Assembly: GCF_963665675.1 (NCBI RefSeq) | Contig: NZ_OY762426.1 | Coordinates: forward strand, 1,798,001-1,862,000 | Source: an uncultured Methanolobus sp. | GTDB taxonomy: Archaea; Halobacteriota; Methanosarcinia; Methanosarcinales; Methanosarcinaceae | Direction: 5' to 3' | DNA length: 64,000 nucleotides | Part shown: piece after piece, positions 54,091 to 62,735 of the stretch | Numbering within the stretch: position 1 is the stretch's first letter | How the letters are laid out: each line of letters starts with the position of its first letter | Notes under the pieces: generated by a model | Told to the model about the DNA's origin: nothing | Database searches by the model: none | Seen by the model: the letters and a program-made list of their open reading frames with translations, nothing else | Program-made: the position numbers and the translations under genes

Positions 54091-54403
54091 GGCTCTGTAG
54101 AATTCCGGTTTCTATGAGTGACACAAACATTGCTCTTTTTCATGTCCACAAAAACAATCTGCAAGCTAAAAACAAAGCAAGCATCCGCCGAAGGCGGCGC
54201 ATTCCTATGCTGCTGCACAGAAAATCATTACAAAGGCTATTGCATTTATAGTTATAATTATAGTTCTACGTGAGTCCTGAGAAAAAAGTACAAGGTATTT
54301 GCATATTATTTTGTTTCTGATTGTGGGAAAACGCCGGCTTCGCCGGATCCTTCGGGATTGTTCAAGTAATTCATGACCCATGATTAATCAGTTCTACAGA
54401 GCC
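54091..54403 (+). mobile_element. MITE-like element, copy C
   Basis: 313 bp, same orientation as copy A. The best-preserved termini of the set: GGCTCTGTAGAA at the left and its inverse TTCTACAGAGCC at the right. Flanks GAAGTATT (54083-54090) and GAAATATT (54404-54411) form an 8-bp near-direct repeat. Contains the same GC-rich hairpins, including GGATCC-TTCG-GGAT-type CTTCGG tetraloop sequence. No ORF. Confidence 0.85.
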
Positions 54404-54411
54404 GAAATATT

Positions 54412-54904
54412 ACCAATAGCTCGCTATGTTTGCGATTAGTTTATGATTTTTTTTATGTGGTTACTACTACTTTTCAAAGCGTATGGCGGGAGCATCAGAC
54501 TCTCAAACTTACATATTGAGCGATTTTATGTCTGTCCGGTACATGTCACAACCAGACAACCAGCTATACTCCTGCACATCTGAAAAACTGCAGAAGTTAT
54601 CCTTCCTAAATATGCCTCAAATGGCATTGAAACTAATAAATAATAACATCAATTGTTTAAAAATACAATTCAACTTTCAATATTATCTTAAATTCGTATT
54701 TTCATCTTTAAAAAGCTTCATAAAGCTTAAAAACTTGTTCTGGCTCTTCTTTAGTATATAATCATACTTTTCCCTTTAAGTATGTTTATATTTTAATCTT
54801 CCAATCCTGAGTAATAAAATTCAAAAACGTCAAGGTGCATTATACGATGTCAATATGCTATACAGGATACCACAACAGGAGAATAATAAGATGAGGTGAT
54901 ATCT
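54412..54904. other. AT-rich gap upstream of exported protein paralogue 1
   Basis: About 490 bp. A 92-codon frame at 54483-54761 is rejected because it is Lys/Phe/Asn-rich in the manner of AT-rich non-coding DNA and has no ribosome site. TATA-like runs (for example TAGTATATAAT near 54752) could drive the exported protein gene. Nothing else is supported. Confidence 0.4.
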
Positions 54905-55804
54905 GTGAAAAAGTTGCCACTTGTAATACTGTTTGTTATCATATTGATGGTACTAATATCGGGTTTGTCTGATCGTGGCAGTCATCCTGGTGGCGGAAAG
55001 AACAGTGAATTGCCTCCCGGGCAGCCGGAATACGTCTATAGGGAACTGTATACTGAGTTTCCGTCCTCTGTTCCGGAAGAGCAGATGTCCCATAATAATG
55101 AAAAGGTATTCCTGGAAGATAACATTCAGAAATCTGATGAAATTATTCTTCGTCTTGAGGATTCCCTGGAACGCCTGGAAAGTGAAGGAAACAATGTAAG
55201 TGATCTTGGAAAGATGCTCACAGACTACTCGTCGCTGGTTTCCGATGCAGATTTATATCTTGAAAAGGCAGATAGTGCAGATTCTTTTTCAGAAAAGCAG
55301 AAATATGTTGCATTATCCAAAGATAAGATGGTCCAGTCAGATATCTTATTGAAAAGGATATTTGTGGACATGCACAACTATATGCCAGGACCGGTTGAGA
55401 TAACTGCAAACGACAGCCTTGATGCCAGAGGAAGCGGAGTAATCGTTCTGTCAGGTAATCTTGGTATCAATCTAAGCTTATCTTCCGGAAAATTCTCTGC
55501 TGTAGACTTTGAAGGTGATATGGTTATAGACGATGATGAACTGGTGGTTCCGGGAATGGCAGCAGGGGCCGTTGTATCCTCCTCTGATGAAGCTCTCCAT
55601 AATATCGTTTCATATGTGGATGTGCAGGGTAATGTGAGTATGTCCGGTTCAGGAATGACAATCGCTGTTATGGGTGACAATACCGTTCTCCACGTAATCG
55701 GTTCTGGAGAGATCCAGTTCTATGGTAATGGAAGTTACTATCTGGATAACTCCGATACAGTGAAGGAAGGAGTCTGGTTATCTCCTATATTCGAAACCAT
55801 ATAA
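54905..55804 (+). CDS. Exported protein, paralogue 1
   Basis: 299 aa from GTG 54905 (AGGTGAT just upstream). Signal-anchor MKKLPLVILFVIILMVLISG, a Gly/Pro-rich spacer, a helical coiled-coil region at about 60-150 (EDNIQKSDEIILRLEDSLER), and a beta-rich C-terminal domain with short repeats (VQGNVSMSGSGMTIAVMGDN and VIGSGEIQFYGNGSYYLDN). Closely related to the protein at 56772 in every part, so the two arose by duplication. Probably faces outside the membrane; function unknown. Monocistronic, followed by a hairpin terminator. Confidence 0.7.
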   Translation: MKKLPLVILFVIILMVLISGLSDRGSHPGGGKNSELPPGQPEYVYRELYTEFPSSVPEEQMSHNNEKVFLEDNIQKSDEIILRLEDSLERLESEGNNVSDLGKMLTDYSSLVSDADLYLEKADSADSFSEKQKYVALSKDKMVQSDILLKRIFVDMHNYMPGPVEITANDSLDARGSGVIVLSGNLGINLSLSSGKFSAVDFEGDMVIDDDELVVPGMAAGAVVSSSDEALHNIVSYVDVQGNVSMSGSGMTIAVMGDNTVLHVIGSGEIQFYGNGSYYLDNSDTVKEGVWLSPIFETI

Positions 55805-55880
55805 CATCAAGATGAAACCACTTCTGGATGGTAGTGTAATATGGAAGTGACCTCCTGTGCAGGTTGCATCACTATCTTTC

Positions 55881-55912
55881 ATAAGTCATTAGTTAGCAGG
55901 TGACTTATTTTT
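55881..55912 (+). terminator. Terminator of paralogue 1
   Basis: ATAAGTCA, 12-nt loop, TGACTTAT followed by TTTTGGG. 8-bp perfect stem, 77 nt past the stop. Confidence 0.55.
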
Positions 55913-56164
55913 GGGCGTATTATATTCTTTTTCTTCATGGAAGTGTCTATGTATGGACTTTCATGCTATGACTTTGCAAAATTTCAGTATCAACAGGAAG
56001 TATGTATGTTTTTAAAGGTTGTTGCATACTTTAATAAGTTTTAAACGCAATATTGGTGGTTTGTTTTTAATTTAAAAGCACTATAAAGTTTTAAAATTGA
56101 ATAATATTAAAATTTCTTCTTTCCGGTAAGTATGCTTTTATTTAAAATTACCAATTTGTGAATT

Positions 56165-56337
56165 GTCCGACAACTAATGTGTTGACGGACACCACCCCAC
56201 TTAGGTGGCACCCAACACCCCAACCACATCCAGCCTAAGGTGCCACCACTGTACCAACAACCCCCTCCTCGCTTAAGAGGTGCCTCTCCTATCCGGGGCA
56301 TCTCTTAACCGATACGGACTAAAAAAAGGTGAATATT
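56165..56337 (+). ncRNA. Structured leader RNA, copy 1
   Basis: TATA box TTTTATTTAAA at 56136-56146 predicts a start at about 56165, exactly the first base of hairpin P1. P1: GTCCG-A-CAAC/GTTG-A-CGGAC (56165-56190). P2: GGTGGCACC (56204) with GGTGCCACC (56239), 9 bp; the 5' arm can instead pair with CCACC at 56192. Then conserved TGTACCAACAACC, and P3: TTAAGAGGTGCC/GGCATCTCTTAA (56273-56308) with loop motif CTATCC, then CCGATAC. Copy 2 at 58933 has the same layout with compensatory changes. It ends at an AGGTG site and start codon. Unrecognised RNA family. Confidence 0.75.
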
Positions 56338-56571
56338 TTGTCTGATATAAAAGATGCCTTAAAACAATTCATCTATTCAAGGCTTCAGGAAGCAACCCGT
56401 GTACAGGCCATTTATCCCGACCGGGGATATGTCGCATCAGGTTGTATAAGGCAACTTAGTTCCGGTAACTTGCACAAATTCCCCGGTTCTTCTTCATGTG
56501 ATTCCGGAAATACTTATGGCCTCCATCACGATACTAATTATGTTCAGGAGAAAAAAGACTTCAAGTGGTGA
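56338..56571 (+). CDS. 77-aa small protein downstream of leader RNA copy 1
   Basis: The frame can start at GTG 56329, but alignment with leader copy 2 places the start at TTG 56338, with AGGTG and a 6-nt spacer in both copies. The protein begins MSDIKDALKQFIYSRLQEAT, then a Gly/Ser/Cys-rich middle (SGCIRQLSSGNLHKFPGSSS) and a charged end (EKKDFKW). No signal peptide or known family. It bears no clear similarity to the small protein after copy 2. It may be the regulated product of the leader or only a passenger. Confidence 0.45.
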   Translation: MSDIKDALKQFIYSRLQEATRVQAIYPDRGYVASGCIRQLSSGNLHKFPGSSSCDSGNTYGLHHDTNYVQEKKDFKW

Positions 56572-56771
56572 TTTTGACTATCATTTGTTTGATTGCCCTG
56601 TATCTGTGTTCTTGCCGTTCTCTGATCATTTGAACGTCCCATACAGCTACTTTTTTATATAAACTCATTCAATTAAATCATAGAAAACGTTTAAGGCACA
56701 TGATACCTGTTACCTGTTGTAAAATCAGAGATACGCAGTTATAGTTAGTTGCTCCTGAGATGTGATCATCA

Positions 56772-57680
56772 ATGAAAAAGATGCCTCTTGCAGTATTGAT
56801 CTTCCTTATGTTGCTAGTTGTTATTTCAGGGATGGCTGATTCTGATGATGCACAGCAATATTCTGGTGACAGGCCGGATGATCACAGAGTTCATTCCAGC
56901 CCTCCCATAGGGATGGATTCATCCTCCGGAGGAATTATTGTGGTTGCACATACGATTTCTTTTTCTTCTTCGGTAGATGAGGAAAGTTTCCTCGGAGATA
57001 ATATCAAGAAGTCTGAGTCAATGGTTCAGAGACTTGAAAACGCTACTGAAAAACTGGAGGAAAAAGGAAACAATGTTTCAGACCTCAAGGGCATGATCAT
57101 TAATTATGGTACTATTGTTTCAGAATCCGGATTTTATCTTGAAATGGCAAACAATGCCTCTTCTGAGGCAGAAATGCAGAAATACCTGGAACTCTCCAGG
57201 GAAAGTATAATCCTGGCTAATTCTGAGTTAAAGCCAATACTTTATGAGATCAAGCAATATCTTCCCGGTCCAATCATGCTCGAAAATAATACACTCGGTG
57301 CTGAGGGAAGCGGAGTTGCTATTTTTTCAGGTGACACCAATCTGAGCTTTTTCCTGTCAGAAGGAAAATTCTCAGTAGTTGATTTCAACGGCGATATTGT
57401 TATCGATATAAATGCTGATTATAAACAGGATTTATCTCCTGACAGGGAGTCTGCTGATTTGATTATGCCACATTCAATGGCATCATATGTTGAAGTTACA
57501 GGAAATGTTTCCATGTCTGGCTCCGGCTACACGATTGCTATTATGGCAGACCGGATGTCCCTGACAGTCACAGGAAGCGGGGAAGCAGAACTTATAGGTA
57601 ATGGTACTTATCACATCAATGACGGTCTTTCAGAAAACAAGGAAAACGTATGGATGACTCCAATATTTGAGAGTGACTGA
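56772..57680 (+). CDS. Exported protein, paralogue 2
   Basis: 302 aa with GTGAT before the ATG. Signal-anchor MKKMPLAVLIFLMLLVVISG, acidic/Ser-rich spacer, helical region (GDNIKKSESMVQRLENATEK, 75-170), and C-terminal beta domain with VTGNVSMSGSGYTIAIMADR and VTGSGEAELIGNGTYHIND. All features match paralogue 1 at 54905 in order. A TATA box TTTTTTATATAAA is at 56650-56662. The membrane-anchored winged-helix gene starts 40 nt downstream, so the two are probably co-transcribed and may work as a sensor pair (inference). Confidence 0.72.
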   Translation: MKKMPLAVLIFLMLLVVISGMADSDDAQQYSGDRPDDHRVHSSPPIGMDSSSGGIIVVAHTISFSSSVDEESFLGDNIKKSESMVQRLENATEKLEEKGNNVSDLKGMIINYGTIVSESGFYLEMANNASSEAEMQKYLELSRESIILANSELKPILYEIKQYLPGPIMLENNTLGAEGSGVAIFSGDTNLSFFLSEGKFSVVDFNGDIVIDINADYKQDLSPDRESADLIMPHSMASYVEVTGNVSMSGSGYTIAIMADRMSLTVTGSGEAELIGNGTYHINDGLSENKENVWMTPIFESD

Positions 57681-57720
57681 TATATTGGAGACGGTTAAAA
57701 AAGGAACAGGGTTGCGTGAT

Positions 57721-58680
57721 ATGAAACCAATAAATTATATCTGCTGTATTGCAATTATCCTGATGCTGACGGGTATTGGATCTGCGGCAAATATTGCAAC
57801 AGTACACGGCGTAGCCTATGAATGGAGCACATTTGAACCACTTGATAACGCTATTATTGAGGTGAACTCAACACCGGCACAGTCAATGGTGGCTCAGTAT
57901 GGCGTATATTCCTTTGAACTGACAAATGGTACATACAAAATTACTGCAAGTTATTATGAAGATGATCAGCTTACTTATTATGCAGAGGATGTAATAACGA
58001 TTTCAGAAGAAGGCAGCTATGTTCTTGATCTGTTATTGGTTCCTTCTTATTCCAACGACACTGAGTCCGTAGGTTCTGCTGGAGAGGTTTCATCTGATGC
58101 TAACAGTAATTCTCTTCTTTATGGGTCCATACTGCTTATTTTTGTTCTTCTTGTTCTTCTTCTCTCCCAGATGAAACAAAAGCCTCAAACCCCAAGGTAT
58201 GCTGCTGTAAGGAGAGAAGAAGTCCATCATAAGGTTTCAGGAGTTACTCCGAAGGTTACAGAAAAACCTGTTCTGGCTGAGGATAAAGCGGCAGTGACAG
58301 AGACCGAATCTATAAGTTCACCAGGAGTGGAGAAGGAAGCAGTTGGATTAACAGACCCCCGTCCCGAAGACGTAGAATCTGCTGATGAAGCGCTTCCGGT
58401 CGTTATTCCGGATTCGGTGGCCGAAGACAAAGAGCCATCACCACCTCCAGTTCAGGAACCTGTAATTTCAGATGACCCTGTTCCGGCTGACCTTCAGGAA
58501 ATACTGGACATTCTGAAATCCCAGGGCGGGAGAATGACGCAGAAAGATATGCGCAAGCGCCTGAAGTACTCAGAAGGAAAAGTAAGCCTTATGCTTCTTG
58601 ATCTTGAAAAGAGGGGCAAGATCCAGAAATTCAAGAAAGGGCGTGGGAACGTTCTTTTCCTGGTGGAATCTGAGAAGTGA
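57721..58680 (+). CDS. Membrane-anchored winged-helix protein
   Basis: 319 aa from ATG 57721; the open frame begins at 57667, but the signal peptide starts with MKPINYICCIAIILMLTGIG. Order: signal peptide, extracellular CarboxypepD-regulatory-like beta domain (about 28-115, TVHGVAYEWSTFEPLDNAII), membrane helix (about 135-155, LLYGSILLIFVLLVLLL), long acidic/Pro-rich linker, and a C-terminal MarR/DUF7343-like winged helix (about 255-315, LDILKSQGGRMTQKDMRKRL). This places a DNA-binding domain in the cytoplasm tied to an external sensor domain. The target is unknown; neighbouring genes are candidates. Confidence 0.78.
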   Translation: MKPINYICCIAIILMLTGIGSAANIATVHGVAYEWSTFEPLDNAIIEVNSTPAQSMVAQYGVYSFELTNGTYKITASYYEDDQLTYYAEDVITISEEGSYVLDLLLVPSYSNDTESVGSAGEVSSDANSNSLLYGSILLIFVLLVLLLSQMKQKPQTPRYAAVRREEVHHKVSGVTPKVTEKPVLAEDKAAVTETESISSPGVEKEAVGLTDPRPEDVESADEALPVVIPDSVAEDKEPSPPPVQEPVISDDPVPADLQEILDILKSQGGRMTQKDMRKRLKYSEGKVSLMLLDLEKRGKIQKFKKGRGNVLFLVESEK

Positions 58681-58932
58681 AGTTTCTTTTTTTGGTTAAT
58701 AGCCATCATGATTGTTCCTGTATTTCCTGAAATTGTCTTTTATGTGAATATTGCGTCATTTTCTTTTAAATAAGTATTATTGCCGAAATAATATTCTGAT
58801 AAGTTTTTATTCTTTTTATGAATCATCTATTCTCTATTAAGTGTTCTATAAAGCTTTAATGGCTAATTATGGCGATTATTGTTTCTTTTTCAAATAAGTA
58901 TGCTTTTATTTAAAACTGCTAATCAGAGGATT

Positions 58933-59100
58933 GCCTGTCAGCAGTGAGCTGGCAGGCGACCACCCAAGCTAAGGTGGCACCAACCCCTACCACATCCAGC
59001 CAGGTGCCACCAATGTACCAACAACCAAAACCCCCACTCGTATAAGGGACACCTGTTATCTATCCTCAGGTGTCTCTTATCCGATACAGAGGTGTGAATT
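58933..59100 (+). ncRNA. Structured leader RNA, copy 2
   Basis: TATA box TTTTATTTAAA at 58904-58914, start predicted at about 58934. P1: GCCTG-T-CAGC/GCTG-G-CAGGC (58933-58957). P2: GGTGGCACC (58973) with GGTGCCACC (59003). Conserved ACCACATCCAGCC inside P2 and TGTACCAACAACC after it. P3: ATAAGGGACACCTG/CAGGTGTCTCTTAT (59042-59080), loop CTATCC, then CCGATAC. GAGGTG at 59089-59094 and ATG at 59101 follow. Stems P1 and P3 differ from copy 1 mostly by paired changes, which supports selection on RNA structure. Confidence 0.75.
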
Positions 59101-59271
59101 ATGAATGCTGGTATGGAAACAACGTTTGAAGAAAAAGCTACTGGTATTTCTGCTGAACAAAAAGAAGCAAGTGGGTCTGTTAATGTAGTTTCTTCTCTGT
59201 GCAGGAAACTGGATCCAGAACAGGTGAGCCGTTTGACCAGAATATCTCCGGCAGGGCATGGGAACAAATAA
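59101..59271 (+). CDS. 56-aa small protein downstream of leader RNA copy 2
   Basis: ATG 59101 has GAGGTG 6 nt upstream and sits exactly where the start falls in copy 1. Sequence begins MNAGMETTFEEKATGISAEQ and ends PAGHGNK; one cysteine (VSSLCRKLD), no membrane helix. Unknown family. Its only link to the copy 1 product is position. A short hairpin (GTTAC...GTAAC, 59274-59290) follows the stop. Confidence 0.5.
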   Translation: MNAGMETTFEEKATGISAEQKEASGSVNVVSSLCRKLDPEQVSRLTRISPAGHGNK

Positions 59272-59331
59272 GTGTTACTTGCAGTGTAACGTTAGAGAAC
59301 ACAATTATATTTGAATAACAACATTTACTGG

Positions 59332-59340
59332 TTTATATAA
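59332..59340 (+). promoter_or_regulatory. TATA box of the exporter operon
   Basis: TTTATATAA lies 32 nt upstream of the ABC ATPase start codon (59372), so the exporter has its own promoter and a leader of about 10 nt, separate from leader RNA copy 2. Confidence 0.6.
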
Positions 59341-59371
59341 AAACGAACGCGGGAATGATTTGAGGTATATC

Positions 59372-60127
59372 ATGGACGAGAATCTCAATAATACTGAACA
59401 AGAAAAACAGTTGCAAAATGGCACTCCTGATACTCTCATGCGTCTGACAGATGTCTGGAAGATCTACAAAATGGGAGAGGTCGAGTTCGCAGCACTGAAA
59501 GGTATTGATCTGGAGATCCTGCATGGTGAATTTGTAGTCATACTTGGTCCCAGCGGAAGCGGTAAGAGTACAATGATGAACCTGCTGGGTTGCCTTGATC
59601 TTCCAAGCAAGGGGATTGTCGAACTCAACAACAAGGACATTTCCACAATGAAAGAATCCGAACTTGCTCAGATCAGAGGTCAGCTAATTGGATTCATATT
59701 CCAGACCTTCAACCTGATACCAACACTCAATACTATAGAAAATGTGATGCTACCTCTTGAGTTTCAGGAAGCAGATGCTGATTGTTCATGGAAAAGGGCA
59801 GCTGAACTTCTTGATGTAGTAAGTCTAGGGGACAAAAAGTACAACTTGCCTTCACAGTTATCAGGAGGACAGAGGCAGAGGGTTGCAATTGCGCGATCCC
59901 TTGCAGTGAATCCGAAAGTAATCCTTGCAGATGAGCCAACCGGTAACCTCGATAGTGAAACAGGAAATTATATTCTCGAATTCCTCAGTGACCTTCACAA
60001 AAAAGAAGGCAAGACAATCATAATGATCACCCATGATCCTGAATTAGCAAGATATGCGGATCGTGTGGTTCATATCAAAGACGGAATGGTCGATAATATA
60101 GAGATAATAAAGCGTGAAGCAATGTGA
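59372..60127 (+). CDS. MacB/LolD-type ABC transporter ATPase
   Basis: 251 aa from ATG 59372 (GAGGT 6 nt upstream; the frame is open to 59360). Complete ABC ATPase: Walker [11 protein letters not shown]-loop [19 protein letters not shown], signature [16 protein letters not shown], Walker [13 protein letters not shown], and H-loop ITHDPELA. MacB-like ATPases drive mechanical extrusion of peptides, lipids or toxins. First gene of a three-gene operon; the next gene begins 5 nt after its stop. Confidence 0.95.
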   Translation: MDENLNNTEQEKQLQNGTPDTLMRLTDVWKIYKMGEVEFAALKGIDLEILHGEFVVILGPSGSGKSTMMNLLGCLDLPSKGIVELNNKDISTMKESELAQIRGQLIGFIFQTFNLIPTLNTIENVMLPLEFQEADADCSWKRAAELLDVVSLGDKKYNLPSQLSGGQRQRVAIARSLAVNPKVILADEPTGNLDSETGNYILEFLSDLHKKEGKTIIMITHDPELARYADRVVHIKDGMVDNIEIIKREAM

Positions 60128-60132
60128 TAAAA

Positions 60133-61509
60133 ATGAAAAAGGTCTTATTATTAATGTTATTGTTACTGTTACCAATAACAAATGCAACAGCAGGCATGAA
60201 TGCCGGGGCTGCAGGAGTGAATGTGGATCTGATGACACAGAGTCCCTATCCTGCAAGACCAGGTGAAACAGTAGAACTAACAGTTAGTCTCCAGAACGAA
60301 GGAAACAATGATCTTTCTGGTGTAACAGTCGGTGTTGACGCTGAATACCCTTTTTCACAGGTATCCGGTGAATCACTGACAAAAACCATTTCTTTCCTTG
60401 AAGCCCGCCAGGACGAGGAAGATGCAACACTTATAAAATTCAAGTTAAAGGTAGATTCTGATATTTCAGACGGTACCTATGATGTAGATATAATAGTAAG
60501 TGACAGCGACTCCGATTCAAAGTCTGTTACAACCCTTGAAGTTGAAGTGCAGGGTAAAGAGTATGCACAGATCGTCACAATAAGTGATTCCAGTATAGAT
60601 GTTGCAACTGTGGAACCCCTTGAGTTTGTCATAACCAACACTGGTTCATCTCCACTCAAAAATATGGAAATCTCATGGGATGAATCCTCAGGCGCAATAC
60701 TTCCTGTATATTCATCCAACACCAAGTACATAAATTACCTTGGAGTCAATGAATCAGCTACAGTAGTATATTCTGTAATGGCGGATGTGAATGCAGACCC
60801 TGGACTTTACCAGCTCGATATTTCACTCAAATTCCAGGATTATAATTCCAATACAACACAAATATCCACAAAAGCCGGAATGTTTGTGGGCGGCACCACT
60901 GACTTTGACCTGAGTTACTCTGAAAGTGATCGAGGAGAAGTTTCTCTTTCACTTGCAAATGTGGGTAACAATGAAGCTTACTCTGTAAAAGTATCCATAC
61001 CTGAGCAGGATAATTTCAAGGCTACGGGGAGCACATCTACAATTGTAGGTAACCTTGAGAAAGGTGACTATACCATCACATCATTCTCAATAAGCCAGAC
61101 AAATTTAATGCCTTCAATGGGTGAAGATTCATCCGGCACAGCCAATGCAGAATCTTCTGAGATGACAGAAGAAGATAGGGGGTCCATGCAGGAAGGAATG
61201 GAATCAAAGAGAGAGCTTATTGTTAATATCGAATACACAGACTCTGCAGGACAGAGGCACACCGTGGAGAAGGCAGTTCAGATCGAAGAACTTACCGGTG
61301 GCACAATGGTAGCTGGAATGAGTGGTGAGCCCGGAGGCCAAAGCTCATCATCTAACAGCTATGTGTTGTATGCTGCTGTGATTCTGGTAGTTGCAGTTGT
61401 AGGACTTAATTACAGAAAGAAGAAGATGCTCAAAGAAGGCAACTATGTTCCACTTAATATAGAGCTCAAGAATCTTAAAAGGAAGATGCTGAAGAAGGAA
61501 CAAAAATGA
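60133..61509 (+). CDS. COG1361-like surface protein partnered with ABC exporter
   Basis: 458 aa from ATG 60133 (GTGAT just upstream). Signal peptide MKKVLLLMLLLLLPITNATA; three or four CARDB/NEW3-type beta-sandwich repeats at about 30-390 (SPYPARPGETVELTVSLQNE, IVTISDSSIDVATVEPLEF, SYSESDRGEVSLSLANVGNN), Gly/Ser linker, and a C-terminal membrane helix (VLYAAVILVVAVVGLNY) followed by a basic tail. It sits between the ATPase and permease genes, where bacteria have the MacA adaptor, so I infer an extracellular adaptor role. Stop overlaps the permease start by 4 nt. Confidence 0.8.
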   Translation: MKKVLLLMLLLLLPITNATAGMNAGAAGVNVDLMTQSPYPARPGETVELTVSLQNEGNNDLSGVTVGVDAEYPFSQVSGESLTKTISFLEARQDEEDATLIKFKLKVDSDISDGTYDVDIIVSDSDSDSKSVTTLEVEVQGKEYAQIVTISDSSIDVATVEPLEFVITNTGSSPLKNMEISWDESSGAILPVYSSNTKYINYLGVNESATVVYSVMADVNADPGLYQLDISLKFQDYNSNTTQISTKAGMFVGGTTDFDLSYSESDRGEVSLSLANVGNNEAYSVKVSIPEQDNFKATGSTSTIVGNLEKGDYTITSFSISQTNLMPSMGEDSSGTANAESSEMTEEDRGSMQEGMESKRELIVNIEYTDSAGQRHTVEKAVQIEELTGGTMVAGMSGEPGGQSSSSNSYVLYAAVILVVAVVGLNYRKKKMLKEGNYVPLNIELKNLKRKMLKKEQK

Positions 61510-62735
61510 GACGAAGTACCTATCTTAAGCTTGCTATCAATATCCTGGTCCATAGTAAGATCAGAAGCTGGCTCACCATAATAGGTATCGTCATTGGTGT
61601 CGGATCGGTTGTTACCATTATGGCACTAAGTGACAGCATGACTGCTGATATGGAAGATAGGCTAGCTGATCTGGATCTGACCCTTGTCATCATTTCCCCA
61701 GGCTATACAAGGGCAATGTCAGGGTTTGGCGGTGGGTTTGGCGGTGGTGGTAGCTCGTCGGATGCAGAGTTGACTGACAAAGACATCATGGCAATAAAAC
61801 TTGTAGAGAATATTGACTACATCTATGGTCAGATAGCAGGTAGTGGTCTGGAAGTCTACTTCATGGGCGAAACGGCAGATCTTTCTGTAACCGGGGTTGA
61901 TCCCCAGGTATGGCAGTATACTGTGACATATGAGCTGGAATCCGGCAGATTGCTAGAGACCACTGACAATAATGTTGTTGTCATTGGCTACAGGATAGCT
62001 CATGAAATGTATGATCAGGAGATAGGTCTGAACCGTATACTTACTATTGAAGGCAGATCCTGCAGAGTAGTGGGTATACTTGCAGAAGGTGAAAGTGACA
62101 GAGCTATTATCATGCCGATTGATTCTGCAGTAGATATTATTGATGATGCAGAACCGGATGTATATGACAGTATAGTTGTAAAAGCCGATGACATGGAAAA
62201 CGTTGAAACAGTTGTAGCTGATATCGAAGAAAAACTCATGATTTCCAGGCATGTCATGAATGAAGATGACCGTGATTTCAGTGTTTCAGATTCATTGTCA
62301 ATGGCAGAATCTTTCAGTGAAATGATGTCCTCATTTGCAATATTCCTTGGAGCAATAGCAGGTGTGTCGCTTGTTGTAGGTTCTGTGGGGATTGCAAACA
62401 CGATGTTTACATCCGTGCTGGAAAAGACCAAGGAGATTGGTACTATGAAAGCGATAGGTGCCAAGAATAAGGATATTATGATGATATTCCTTTTCAACTC
62501 TGCACTTGTGGGTTTTGTAGGAGGTGTGCTCGGTATTATATTAAGCCTTGTCCTTACATCCATGCTACCGTTTCTTGGAATTAGTATGGTGCGTTCTTCC
62601 ATGGGCATGCCCGTTGCTCCGGACCTGATGCTACTGGGTATCTCCATTGCAGTGGTTATTGGAGTGCTCTCAGGTGTGATACCTGCGTACAACGCATCAA
62701 AGATGAAGCCGGTCGATGCACTGAGATACGAATAA
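61506..62735 (+). CDS. MacB/FtsX-type ABC transporter permease
   Basis: 409 aa. Layout: membrane helix near residue 20 (SWLTIIGIVIGVGSVVTIMA), a large extracellular MacB periplasmic core-like domain (about 45-275), then three C-terminal helices (IAGVSLVVGSVGIANTM, ALVGFVGGVLGIILSL, and LLGISIAVVIGVLSGVIPAYNA). The Gly-rich stretch GGGFGGGGSSSDAELTDKDI is a loop. Together with the upstream ATPase it makes a complete exporter. A T-rich run at 62888-62908 may end the operon. Confidence 0.92.
   Translation: MRRSTYLKLAINILVHSKIRSWLTIIGIVIGVGSVVTIMALSDSMTADMEDRLADLDLTLVIISPGYTRAMSGFGGGFGGGGSSSDAELTDKDIMAIKLVENIDYIYGQIAGSGLEVYFMGETADLSVTGVDPQVWQYTVTYELESGRLLETTDNNVVVIGYRIAHEMYDQEIGLNRILTIEGRSCRVVGILAEGESDRAIIMPIDSAVDIIDDAEPDVYDSIVVKADDMENVETVVADIEEKLMISRHVMNEDDRDFSVSDSLSMAESFSEMMSSFAIFLGAIAGVSLVVGSVGIANTMFTSVLEKTKEIGTMKAIGAKNKDIMMIFLFNSALVGFVGGVLGIILSLVLTSMLPFLGISMVRSSMGMPVAPDLMLLGISIAVVIGVLSGVIPAYNASKMKPVDALRYE

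Noticed and set aside
54483..54761. 92-codon frame after MITE copy C
   Set aside because: Composition is that of AT-rich non-coding DNA (Lys, Phe, Asn, Leu), with no ribosome site, motif or paralogue.
56107..56301. Minus-strand Trp/Gly-rich frame over leader RNA copy 1
   Set aside because: The translation is not conserved in the same frame in copy 2, whereas the base-paired structure is. It is a shadow of the RNA.
58938..59267. Minus-strand frame over leader RNA copy 2 and its small ORF
   Set aside because: No ribosome site, not conserved with copy 1, and opposite to the promoter evidence.
62015..62692. 225-codon minus-strand frame opposite the exporter permease
   Set aside because: Antisense shadow of the MacB-type permease, Ser/Thr/Ile-rich and without a family match.
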